DNA of 64,000 nucleotides from Bacteroidia bacterium (GTDB lineage Bacteria; Bacteroidota; Bacteroidia; B-17B0; Aurantibacillaceae): NCBI GenBank assembly GCA_022841465.1, contig JALHRL010000002.1, positions 215,793 to 279,792 of the forward strand, read 5' to 3'. Shown piece by piece: positions 28,184 to 36,598 of this stretch (position 1 is its first letter; each line of letters starts with the position of its first letter). The notes under the pieces were generated by a model. It saw only the letters and a program-made list of their open reading frames with translations, ran no database searches and was not told where the DNA came from. The position numbers and the translations under genes were made by a program.

Positions 28184-28372
28184 TTAAATTTCAGATATAA
28201 GTTTTTGAATCTCTTCCTTTGTTTTACCCAACCTTGCTTGAATTTTTCCAAACATCTCGTCTTGTTTACCTTCCACAAATAATAAATCATCATCGGTAAG
28301 TTTTGCAAATTTTTGTTTCAGTTTTCCTTTGGTTTCATTCCAATTTCCCTTTAATTCAGTTGTATTTTTCAT
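28184..28372 (-). CDS. CsbD family stress protein
   Basis: 62 residues from the ATG at 28372. The ORF track begins at a GTG at 28405, but the predicted transcription start lies there and the family begins with the [18 protein letters not shown] motif, so the downstream ATG is preferred. CsbD-family proteins are sigma-B/general-stress induced in other bacteria; biochemical function unknown. It heads a probable 12-gene operon reaching down to the AI-2E transporter (all gaps 45 bp or less), behind a direct-repeat promoter. Confidence 0.9.
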   Translation of the reverse strand: MKNTTELKGNWNETKGKLKQKFAKLTDDDLLFVEGKQDEMFGKIQARLGKTKEEIQKLISEI

Positions 28373-28409
28373 TTTACTTAGTATTAATTGTGAATTCATT
28401 ATCACGGCT

Positions 28410-28465
28410 CAAAGGTGCAGAACTAATGATTGGATAGTGTTACAAAAACACACTTATTAGTTACA
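28410..28465 (-). promoter_or_regulatory. Direct-repeat promoter A (csbD operon)
   Basis: Minus-strand order: TGTAAC (28465-28460), 15 bp, TGTAAC (28444-28439), 21 bp, CACCTTTG (28417-28410). Both repeats are exact and lie on the same DNA face (21 bp apart). The -7 box differs from TAnnTTTG only at its first base. The distal box is preceded by GTGAA three bases upstream. Expected leader to the csbD ATG is about 30 nt. Confidence 0.75.
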
Positions 28466-28484
28466 TTATTCACGCATTTTTAAA

Positions 28485-28514
28485 TTAAAAAAGCTCATCG
28501 TAAACGATGAGCCC
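28485..28514 (-). terminator. Intrinsic terminator after first DUF3494 gene
   Basis: Perfect 8-bp stem GCTCATCG/CGATGAGC with a 4-nt loop, followed on the minus strand by a T-run. It ends the transcript of 28533-30431 and isolates it from the csbD promoter. Confidence 0.92.
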
Positions 28515-28532
28515 TCTTCATTTATAATTCTA

Positions 28533-30431
28533 TTAATTGGTTGAAATCAACTTTCCGGATTGAACTAACTTTCCGTTTGATATCACTTTATAAAAATATA
28601 TACCGTTTGCTAAATGGTTTGTGTCTATAGTTGTATCATCTGCTAATAATTGTGTATTCATAACTTCTGTTCCCAGTGTGTTGTGAATTGTTATAACTGT
28701 GTTATTCAGCTGCTGTGTGTTTTTAACAGATATATTCAGTGTGTTTGAAAAAGGATTAGGATAAACTACAAAACCATTAGAGGTTGTAGTATAATACGAA
28801 ACACTATTTGGAGTAGCGCATAAAATAAGGGCAACGTTTGAAGATGTAAGTGCTGCAGCACAATCTCCGGAAACAACTACATTGTAATTGGAAGCAATAT
28901 CAGTTGCTAAAACCGGGTTAATGGTAAGCATTGCATATGTTGCTCCTGAAATGTTTCCTCCATTAACTAAATTTGTTGTACCTTTTCTCCATTGGTAAGT
29001 TAAACCCGGGCCAGTTGTTGAAACTACAAAACTTGCCAAATCTCCAATACATGCTGTTTGATCTGTAGGTTGAGAAGAAATATTTGGTGAACCAGATGTG
29101 TTAACAACAGTAACTGAACTAGTGCTAAATGCACCATCTGTTGTAAGTGCACGTCCAATTAAATTTACTCCGGTGTTTAAACTAACTGCACCGTTATTAG
29201 CAATAATGGTTCCCTTAAATTCAGAATAATTATCAATAATTACACTTCCATTAACCATCCAATAAACATTTCTTGCTTGAGCGCCATTTAGTAAAAGTAC
29301 TTTTGCATACGTGCTTGTAGACAATGCTCCAAAAATTTGTATTACAAAAACTGCGTTTGTGTTAAATTGAGCATTTAAGTACAAAGTATCTGTAAATGCA
29401 GTTGCGCCATTTAATCGGTAAACGTGTGGGGTTAGTGTAAGATTATTACCAAACTGTGCGGGGTATAATAATTCAATATCAAAGGAAAGCGTATTTAAAT
29501 ACGCATGAACGTTTAGAAGATCACTGGCACACGCACCCGTTGAGCCGTCAGGAATGGGATGAACCACACCATTTACAGATACTGTGCTAAAGCCTGTTGT
29601 TAAGCCAACGTTTGTTCCTATATCACCTGTAACAGTAGTGCTACCGGTATTGGTTACAGAACCGTTGCCCGAAAACAAAGCGTAACATGCAACAGAAGCT
29701 AATGTTGGAGAATTGGGCCCGGTTAAAACAATACTACCACAACCAATTGGTGTGTATGCCAAAATACCATCAACTGTAATTGCCCCTGCGGTAGAAAGTG
29801 CTCGGCCTTCTAAAGTGTCTCCAATACTTATATCAATCGCAGCATTATTAGCCACAATGGTACCTTTTAAACTTGATCCCGAAGCTAAACTTACTAAACC
29901 TTCTACTTTCCAGAAAACGTTACAGGCCTTAGCCCCATTAATTAATTTTACTTTAGAAGAAGCATTTGAAGAAAATGCACCTTGAATTTGAATTATAAAA
30001 ACAGCGTTTGCGTTTCCTTGTGCATTTAAAATAAGATCATTATTTAAGGTTGCGCTTGCGTTTATTGAATAAACCCCCGTTGTTAATATTTGACCATTAC
30101 CTAAAAGCGGAGCCGGAAAAAAAGTTGGTATAGCAACGTTTAATTGGTTATATAAATTTAATAAGTCAGCTGCAGCCTGGGCGCTAACTCCATTTTGATC
30201 ATTCATAACACCATCCACATTTCCAAAACCGGTGCTAGAACCATTATTTGTTCCAATATTTCCGGTTAAATGCGCTGTACTTGTGCCCATTTTAGTTACC
30301 GCACCAATTGTTGAAAAAAGTACAAAATTTGCTGTTGTTCCTAATGTTGGTGTTGGCACCTGCCCAAAAGATTTGGTAGTAAAACTTAAAAGAGCAAAAG
30401 ATATTGCAATATGTAGTAATTTTAATTTCAT
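28533..30431 (-). CDS. Secreted tandem DUF3494 ice-binding-like protein with T9SS sorting domain
   Basis: 632 residues from the ATG at 30431 (MKLKLLHIAIS signal peptide); the ORF-track GTG start coincides with the predicted transcription start and is rejected. Two DUF3494 beta-solenoid domains follow (about 25-225 and 240-445), each opening with a LFS...G.VTNTG..TGNIGTN pattern, then an Ig-like domain (ISSQPTDQTACIGD ... YNVVVSG) and a type A T9SS sorting domain (VYPNPFSNTLNIS ... SGKLISTN). DUF3494 includes ice-binding and adhesin-like proteins; which applies here is unknown. Promoter B precedes it. Confidence 0.88.
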   Translation of the reverse strand: MKLKLLHIAISFALLSFTTKSFGQVPTPTLGTTANFVLFSTIGAVTKMGTSTAHLTGNIGTNNGSSTGFGNVDGVMNDQNGVSAQAAADLLNLYNQLNVAIPTFFPAPLLGNGQILTTGVYSINASATLNNDLILNAQGNANAVFIIQIQGAFSSNASSKVKLINGAKACNVFWKVEGLVSLASGSSLKGTIVANNAAIDISIGDTLEGRALSTAGAITVDGILAYTPIGCGSIVLTGPNSPTLASVACYALFSGNGSVTNTGSTTVTGDIGTNVGLTTGFSTVSVNGVVHPIPDGSTGACASDLLNVHAYLNTLSFDIELLYPAQFGNNLTLTPHVYRLNGATAFTDTLYLNAQFNTNAVFVIQIFGALSTSTYAKVLLLNGAQARNVYWMVNGSVIIDNYSEFKGTIIANNGAVSLNTGVNLIGRALTTDGAFSTSSVTVVNTSGSPNISSQPTDQTACIGDLASFVVSTTGPGLTYQWRKGTTNLVNGGNISGATYAMLTINPVLATDIASNYNVVVSGDCAAALTSSNVALILCATPNSVSYYTTTSNGFVVYPNPFSNTLNISVKNTQQLNNTVITIHNTLGTEVMNTQLLADDTTIDTNHLANGIYFYKVISNGKLVQSGKLISTN

Positions 30432-30468
30432 GTTGTTTGTTTTAATTTGTGAATTAATTTTCACACTT

Positions 30469-30524
30469 CAAATTTGATGAGTTTAATGCTATCATGTATT
30501 ATAGAATAATATTGATGAGTTACA
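30469..30524 (-). promoter_or_regulatory. Direct-repeat promoter B (first DUF3494 gene)
   Basis: Minus-strand order: TGTAAC (30524-30519), 15 bp, TATAAT (30503-30498), 21 bp, CAAATTTG (30476-30469). The distal box is exact and again preceded by GTGAA three bases upstream; the proximal one is degenerate. Spacing is identical to promoter A. The leader to the ATG would be about 32 nt. Confidence 0.65.
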
Positions 30525-30564
30525 CATTTCACATATTGTATAAGCATCAGCGGTGCTTTTTTCT

Positions 30565-30596
30565 AAAAGAAAGGAAACTAGCGTTTATTTAGTTTC
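30565..30596 (-). terminator. Intrinsic terminator after AsmA-like gene
   Basis: Minus-strand stem GAAACTA/TAGTTTC with a 9-nt loop followed by CTTTCTTTT. The stop codon of the gene lies inside the stem-loop. Confidence 0.6.
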
Positions 30597-32228
30597 TTTA
30601 GAATCGCTTTTTACAGCGCTCCAAAAAAACTTTCTAAATTTAAATTGAGGGTTTTTGATGGTGCCTGTTATTGGCAACTCTCCAACAACTTCTCCCTCTC
30701 TGTTAATCATAATATACAGCAATAAAGACACGGGTACTTTAATACTTCTTTTTTTATTTTTTTTCTTCTTCACCTTTGGGTTTAACAAAGAGAGGTGATT
30801 TCCGGATTCAATTTCTCCGTTGTTAATACTCCAATTTCCTTTACTATTTAAAATTCCGGATTCAAATGTGTAGGATGTATATTCAAAAATATATGGATTC
30901 ATTAATTTAAGTTGGAAATCATTTAAATCATATTTAAAAGAAATTTTATTAAAATCTAACGGGTTTAAACGCAAATAAACTTTTAAACTGGTTTTTGAAG
31001 TTGTATGGATACTTAAAAAAGCATTAATACTTTCGCTTTTCTTGCTGATTTTTTTAGAAACAATATTTATTGGGAATAAAAGCTTGCTAAATTTTCTTTG
31101 ATTTCTACCATCAGATATTCTTACATTTCCAGAATCAATTCTAAACACATCCACTAAATAGTTGCTCTTTTTAAAATTTTGAGAAAGCATTTTTAAATAG
31201 GACGATATTTCAATTACTAAATTAAATTCTTCTGAATTAGGTTTTGTTAGTTTAGAAATATTTCTTCCTAACAAAATTTGAAAATTATCCAAAGAATCAT
31301 AAACTGTATAATTAATAAAAGGCGATTTTAAAATAACGGAATCATAGGTAAATATTTTCTTCTTAGGGCTCACTTCCTTCAAACATAAAAGCAATGAGTT
31401 AAATGAAATCAAATCTGAAGAGTCATTATTACTACAATGCAAACTAGAAAGATTTATAATTCCACTATTTGTAACATTATCTCTTTTGCCAAAGATTCCT
31501 TTTGATTTAAAATCGGCATTAAGTGTAGCGCTAAAACGAATTTGAGGCACCAACACTTTCATATATTGTTCTACAATATTCAAATCAAAGTTTTCCACTT
31601 TTACTTCTGCCTGATAACTTTTTTCTTTATACAAATAACCTACGCTGCCTTTAACGTTTCCGTTTTCCAGACTATTTTTAAATACAAAATCTATATTAAT
31701 TCCTTCATTAAGGATTTTATTATTGATAACTAAATTAATATTCTTTATACCAAATTTTATTGGTAGTGTTTCCTCCAGAAACAAAAACGAGCCATCTACT
31801 ACTCTTATCTCCTTCCAATTCAATTTCATTGAGCTGTTTGCAAAATTGGTTTTGCTAAATAGTTTTTGTGCTAAATCTGTATAATTTAGTTTAGATTTAT
31901 TTTTTAATACTTTAACTCTTGGTTGATTTACTTCTATACCACTAAAATCATATTCATTAAATAATAATTTAAGAAAATGGATTTTTGAAGTAATTGTTTT
32001 TATGGAAATAAAAACACTGTCGCTTTTGAGCTCATACACCTTTAGTTCATTCACTATAATTTTACCGGTTATAAAATTTATATGCACGGACTTGGTTTTT
32101 ATTTCGCGTCCTGTATAAACAACATCGTATTTTTCAATTAAATGTTTTACGATGTATGGGGCAGCTATTAAAAAAATTAAGAAGGCTGTTAAAATAATTC
32201 CAACTGCTTTCCATATCACCTTTCTCAA
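30585..32228 (-). CDS. AsmA/DUF748-like inner-membrane-anchored protein
   Basis: 547 residues: one N-terminal membrane helix (about 8-28), then a long beta-rich periplasmic region with AsmA-type repeats (SVHINFITGKIIVNELKVYELKS, FSGIEVNQPRVKVLKNKS) and a basic KKKKNKKR segment near residue 495. AsmA-like proteins are implicated in envelope lipid transport or outer-membrane assembly (family knowledge). The TTG start overlaps the upstream OmpA gene by 4 bp (TTGA), so the two are translationally coupled. Confidence 0.7.
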   Translation of the reverse strand: MRKVIWKAVGIILTAFLIFLIAAPYIVKHLIEKYDVVYTGREIKTKSVHINFITGKIIVNELKVYELKSDSVFISIKTITSKIHFLKLLFNEYDFSGIEVNQPRVKVLKNKSKLNYTDLAQKLFSKTNFANSSMKLNWKEIRVVDGSFLFLEETLPIKFGIKNINLVINNKILNEGINIDFVFKNSLENGNVKGSVGYLYKEKSYQAEVKVENFDLNIVEQYMKVLVPQIRFSATLNADFKSKGIFGKRDNVTNSGIINLSSLHCSNNDSSDLISFNSLLLCLKEVSPKKKIFTYDSVILKSPFINYTVYDSLDNFQILLGRNISKLTKPNSEEFNLVIEISSYLKMLSQNFKKSNYLVDVFRIDSGNVRISDGRNQRKFSKLLFPINIVSKKISKKSESINAFLSIHTTSKTSLKVYLRLNPLDFNKISFKYDLNDFQLKLMNPYIFEYTSYTFESGILNSKGNWSINNGEIESGNHLSLLNPKVKKKKNKKRSIKVPVSLLLYIMINREGEVVGELPITGTIKNPQFKFRKFFWSAVKSDSKETK

Positions 32229-34261
32229 TTTTCAACTCCAATAATTTCAAATTCTACTCGTCTATTCAATTGTCTACCATAAGTATCATCTGTACCATCT
32301 TCGTTTTTATTAGCTGTAAAGGGCTGTAGTTCTCCATAACCTTTTGCAGAAATTTGATCTTTAAAAACCCCTTCTGCAACCAATCTGTCAACCACTACCT
32401 GAGCTCTTTCTTCAGATAATTTTTGGTTATATGCTACGTCCCCTTTTTCGTCTGTGTGTCCTGAAATTTGTACCCTCATGTAAGGGTTTGTCTTTAACAA
32501 GGTTATTAAATTTCTTAATTCAACATTTGATGTTTTACTAAGTATTGCTTTGTCAAAATCAAAGAAAATATTATTTAAAACTATTTTTGATCCAACAACA
32601 ATAGGTTTTAAGTAAATAGGTTGAAATATTTCATAATAGTTTGTTTCCTTTGCAATCTTTCTATTTTGAGAATAAAACAAATGGTTTTCGGCGTAATACG
32701 TAATGTTATAATTTTTACCTGGAGTAAGTATAAATAAAAACTGCCCGGTTACTTCATTTGCTTTAAAAACACCTAAAACTTCTTCTGTTTCATTATCTGT
32801 TATTGTTATCAATACGTTTTTTGCAGGTAAGCCGGAAGTTTCTATAACATTTCCTTTAATTAATGTAATTGGAGTTTCCTTTCGTTCCATAAATGTTGCC
32901 ATGTAAATATCCATATCTCCCATTCCTCCTTCTCTAAAGGAAGAGAAATAAGCGGTTCGGTTATTTGGACTAAGTACATAATAAATATCATCATCGGTAG
33001 TGTTTAAAGGATATCCCAAATTTTCGGGAACTGACCAGGTTCCGCTCGTGGATTTTATGGAAGTAAAAACATCAAAGCCTCCCATAGAATTGTGTCCGTT
33101 TGAACTGAACGTTAATGAAATTCCATCAGGATGTATAAAGGGAGCATCTTCATCATAAATAGTATTAATTGTTTTGCCCATGTTTTCTGATAGCCCCCAT
33201 TCTCCATTTGGCATTCGTTTGCTTGTATACAAATCTCTTCCGCCAAAGCCACCGGGCTTATTGCTTATAAAATAAATTGTATTTCCGTCTGCTGAAATAA
33301 TAGCACTTGGTTCCCAGTATTTTGAATTAATGTTTTCATTTAATTTAACAGGCTTAGACCATTCTTTGCCTTTTAATGTAGTACTGTAAATGTTTCCATC
33401 TCCATCATCATCTTTATATATAAGTATCGTTTGTCCATCGGGCGATAAACCAACAGTTGCCTCATGTTGTTCGGTATTAATTGGCGCTCCAATGCTTTTT
33501 GCTTCCGACCATACCGAATTGGTTTTAACCGACATGTAAATATCTTCCATATGGTTCCCTTCTTCATCGCGCAAAATTCCGGTTGTTTCAATACGTCTTG
33601 TTGTAAAAAACATTGTATTTTGATCGGCACTTAATACAGGTGAATAATCAGAGTAGGTAGAGTTTATATTATTACCCAATGATTCTATTTTTATTTTTAT
33701 TGGCTTTTTTAGTAGTTGCTTCCCGCTTAAACACATCTCTATTTTATGCACGGCCTCTTGCTTTCTTTCTTTATCTGCTTTACTTTCTTTCTTTATAACT
33801 ACAAGATATTTTTTATACGTTACAATTGCTTTGTCAAACTGATAATCGAGATGATAAGCATCTCCTAAATATTTAATGGCTGCTACCGGTGCTTTTCGCT
33901 CCTTATAAGAATTGCCCTGGTAATTATTAGTTACAGAACTTGCTGCCTTTTTAAAATAATAAATGCATTCTGCTTTTTTTCTTCTGGAGTTTTGATAACA
34001 AACACCTAACTTAAATGCTAAATTCATATTTGTAGTATCCACTAAAAATAACTTTAAGAATATTGGAATTGCCTTTTCGTAGCCCGCCTTTGAAATTAAC
34101 AGAGATTCAAACTTCCCATCCAGATAGTACTTTTCGTAAATTTTGTTTGCAAAATTAAAATCATTTTCAAAATTTTCGGAGCCTCCTTGCCCTCGTATGT
34201 TTGATAAACTGAATAAGTAAATAATTAGTAAGTATTTTCGTGCGTTTATTACTGGTTTCAT
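32225..34261 (-). CDS. PorE-like TPR/propeller/OmpA envelope protein
   Basis: 678 residues with a signal peptide (about 1-24), TPR region (about 30-175), WD40-like PD40 beta-propeller (about 185-450; ADQNTMFFTTRR, DGQTILIYKDDD, DGNTIYFISNKPGGFGGRD, DGISLTFSSNG), a carboxypeptidase-regulatory-like domain (about 455-545) and a C-terminal OmpA peptidoglycan-binding domain (ISGHTDEKGDVAYNQKLSEERAQ, RRVEFEI). This is the domain order and length of PorE, a T9SS component that anchors to peptidoglycan, though many paralogues share it. No lipobox Cys is seen, unlike PorE. Confidence 0.85.
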   Translation of the reverse strand: MKPVINARKYLLIIYLFSLSNIRGQGGSENFENDFNFANKIYEKYYLDGKFESLLISKAGYEKAIPIFLKLFLVDTTNMNLAFKLGVCYQNSRRKKAECIYYFKKAASSVTNNYQGNSYKERKAPVAAIKYLGDAYHLDYQFDKAIVTYKKYLVVIKKESKADKERKQEAVHKIEMCLSGKQLLKKPIKIKIESLGNNINSTYSDYSPVLSADQNTMFFTTRRIETTGILRDEEGNHMEDIYMSVKTNSVWSEAKSIGAPINTEQHEATVGLSPDGQTILIYKDDDGDGNIYSTTLKGKEWSKPVKLNENINSKYWEPSAIISADGNTIYFISNKPGGFGGRDLYTSKRMPNGEWGLSENMGKTINTIYDEDAPFIHPDGISLTFSSNGHNSMGGFDVFTSIKSTSGTWSVPENLGYPLNTTDDDIYYVLSPNNRTAYFSSFREGGMGDMDIYMATFMERKETPITLIKGNVIETSGLPAKNVLITITDNETEEVLGVFKANEVTGQFLFILTPGKNYNITYYAENHLFYSQNRKIAKETNYYEIFQPIYLKPIVVGSKIVLNNIFFDFDKAILSKTSNVELRNLITLLKTNPYMRVQISGHTDEKGDVAYNQKLSEERAQVVVDRLVAEGVFKDQISAKGYGELQPFTANKNEDGTDDTYGRQLNRRVEFEIIGVEN

Positions 34262-34329
34262 TTTTTTAATTCTTTTTAATTAAAGTTCTTCAAATAACTT
34301 AATGCCATTGAAGTGATATATTATCCACA

Positions 34330-34385
34330 CAAATTTCATAAAATCAATCCCTTTGTTTGTTACATTATAATTACAGTATCTTACA
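34330..34385 (-). promoter_or_regulatory. Direct-repeat promoter E (PorE-like/AsmA operon)
   Basis: Minus-strand order: TGTAAG (34385-34380), 15 bp, TGTAAC (34364-34359), 21 bp, GAAATTTG (34337-34330). The two boxes match in 5 of 6 bases. It drives the OmpA/PorE-like and AsmA-like genes. Confidence 0.7.
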
Positions 34386-34431
34386 TCATTTTTACTTATA
34401 ATTTTAAATAATAAAAAGTGTAAATACTTTA

Positions 34432-34460
34432 AATAAAAAACCACCTTATTATCGGTGGCT
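34432..34460 (-). terminator. Intrinsic terminator after OmpA-family gene
   Basis: Minus-strand stem CCACC/GGTGG (extended by flanking G-T pairing) with an 8-nt loop and a TTTTTT run. It ends the DUF3494-OmpA transcript just upstream of promoter E. Confidence 0.85.
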
Positions 34461-34481
34461 TTCTATACACTATTCACTAAA

Positions 34482-36563
34482 CTATTTCTGTGGTATTATA
34501 TCAATTACAACGGAACGGTTATAAAAACGCTCTTCCGGAAATTTATTATCAAATTGAGATAATTTATCGTCTTCGCCAAAACCGTAAGTTTCAAACTTCA
34601 CATCTTTTCTTCCTGCATTTGCTAAGCTTTTTTCAAGAATAGATTTTACTTCGTTTGCTCTTAACATAGATATTTTAAGATTGTTATTTTCTTCACCTAT
34701 TATATCGGTGTATCCGGCAATAATAACGGTTCCGTTTTTGGGTATTTTTGGTGTAACTATATCGGTTAAATATCTTTCATAAGTTTTAGTAACATCTGTT
34801 TCATTATAATCAAAAAGCACACTGTAACGCATCCCTTGTTCGTTCACAGATGGTTTCCATAGCACCATATGAACATTTGTTTCTTTTCTAACTTCTTTGC
34901 TATCTTTTGTTTTACCAATCATTACTACTTTATAATATCCTTCAGGTCTGGTGCCCATAATTAGTTTACCGGGTATGGTAACGTGGTTTGATGTGTAGGG
35001 TCCAAAATTTTGCATTGCTCCTTTTTCATCTGTTATTTCTGCATTCCATGATACAAGGTTATCCATATCACCATCCACGTTAAATGTAACATAACTATCT
35101 AATGGGGCTTCTTGTAGCGCATCAATTTCAACAGGCAGTAAAGGCGCATTTCCGGTCTGAAATTCCATTAATAAGGTTGGTGAAACTGTTTCTATTGTAA
35201 CCCTTCTGTTTCCTTCCGCTAAAAGATCTAATTCTTTTGTTCCACCTTTTAACTCAGAAGGAATAGTTGGTTTATCATTTCCTATAGTTGTAATTCTGTT
35301 GGGTTCTATTCCCCAAACATCTACTAAATATTTTTTTACCGATTCTGCCATTGCCTTTCCTTCAGTAGAATTATTATCAGCAGAGCCCACTAAAGTAATG
35401 GTAGTGGTAGGTTTTTTGTTCATTCTGTCACCCAAAATATTTAGCAAATTATAATAGGCTATCATTTGTCTATCTGAACGACCCGATAATTTCTTTGGTT
35501 TAAATTCTTCTAACTGATCTGTTTTAAATTTTGTTACTTCTCCTTTTTTAAGAAGTACATAACGATCGGGGATTTCTGATGAGCCCAAATCAAAAAACAC
35601 ATAATTTCTTATTGGAAATGTTTCTCTAACTTTTCGTTGGGTTGGAACATTTTTCGGTGCCATTACAGAAAAATTAATTTTTGAATCAACCGGTATTGCT
35701 GTTTTTATAACGGCTAATGATTCGTACAACACTGTATCTCTTTGCTGATCTTTTCCGCGTCCGAATTTTAAAGAAGCGCCGCCTCTTAACGTTGTTATGT
35801 TCCATGTTTCAATAGTGCGTGGTGATTGCCCGAAATAAGGATGAAAAGATACAAAAGGTGAAAAAACAAGTTGATTTTGTTTAACCTTGTTAGTTAACGT
35901 AATATCATAACCTACGCCTACTTGCATTGAAAAAAGTGTTTGATTTAAATCACTAAAATCTCCATTAATTTCCGGATCTTGTGCTTGTTCAGGATAATCC
36001 GGATTGGCAACTAATTGATAAGTAAATGATTTTTCTTGAAGAAAAGCTACACGCGGCCCTGCATAAATAAACAATCCGCTTTTAAATGGCGCAAAACGCA
36101 AACTGGGTTCAATACTAATGTAACTTAATTTTGTACTTAATTCATTTGGACAATTACAAGGAGAAATAACCTCGTTAAATTCACCTTTACGGCTGTCGTA
36201 TCCTCCTTGTAACATTACACCCCATCTTGAATTAGCACGATGAAACTCAATTTGTGGTCCTAAAAACAAACCCGTGCCCATGCCTTCATGAAATGGAACA
36301 GGTATAGAAAGATTAGCATTTAATTTTTGTGTTGAGCCTTGGTAAAAATTAAAATTAGCTCCTCCGGCAACACCAAACCACCAAGATGGCGTTGTGTATC
36401 TTGGCGCATTTGTTTCAACCGTTGTTATGGTAGATGTACTTTGTGCATTTAATTTAATTTGCAAACCGCTAACTATTAATATAGCTGTTACAACTTGCTT
36501 TAATTTTTGCGACAAAAAAAACTTAAAATTTACGTTTCTTTTTATTTTGTTATTTGTTTTCAT
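34482..36563 (-). CDS. Outer-membrane OmpA-family protein with two OmpA-like domains
   Basis: 693 residues: signal peptide (about 20-41, ending LNAQ), an N-terminal beta-barrel-like region (about 50-270; FGVAGGANFNFYQGS, GVMLQGGYDSRKGEF), then two OmpA-like segments: about 345-455 (TLVGSADNNSTEGKAMAESV) and the C-terminal one (IAGYTDIIGEENNNLKISMLRANEVKS). The first is divergent. Probably links outer membrane and peptidoglycan. Only 35 bp separate it from the upstream DUF3494/Big_5 gene, so it is the second gene of promoter D's operon. Confidence 0.82.
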   Translation of the reverse strand: MKTNNKIKRNVNFKFFLSQKLKQVVTAILIVSGLQIKLNAQSTSTITTVETNAPRYTTPSWWFGVAGGANFNFYQGSTQKLNANLSIPVPFHEGMGTGLFLGPQIEFHRANSRWGVMLQGGYDSRKGEFNEVISPCNCPNELSTKLSYISIEPSLRFAPFKSGLFIYAGPRVAFLQEKSFTYQLVANPDYPEQAQDPEINGDFSDLNQTLFSMQVGVGYDITLTNKVKQNQLVFSPFVSFHPYFGQSPRTIETWNITTLRGGASLKFGRGKDQQRDTVLYESLAVIKTAIPVDSKINFSVMAPKNVPTQRKVRETFPIRNYVFFDLGSSEIPDRYVLLKKGEVTKFKTDQLEEFKPKKLSGRSDRQMIAYYNLLNILGDRMNKKPTTTITLVGSADNNSTEGKAMAESVKKYLVDVWGIEPNRITTIGNDKPTIPSELKGGTKELDLLAEGNRRVTIETVSPTLLMEFQTGNAPLLPVEIDALQEAPLDSYVTFNVDGDMDNLVSWNAEITDEKGAMQNFGPYTSNHVTIPGKLIMGTRPEGYYKVVMIGKTKDSKEVRKETNVHMVLWKPSVNEQGMRYSVLFDYNETDVTKTYERYLTDIVTPKIPKNGTVIIAGYTDIIGEENNNLKISMLRANEVKSILEKSLANAGRKDVKFETYGFGEDDKLSQFDNKFPEERFYNRSVVIDIIPQK

Positions 36564-36598
36564 GTATACTTTTTTATAAATGTTTTTCTAATAAATAA

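Noticed and set aside
28373-28405. GTG start of csbD in the ORF track
   Set aside because: It coincides with the predicted transcription start of promoter A; the family N-terminus begins at the ATG at 28372.
30545-30580. TTCTAAAAGAAA shared between 30561 and 43293 as a regulatory element
   Set aside because: Short, AT-rich and in unlike positions relative to promoters; chance is likely.
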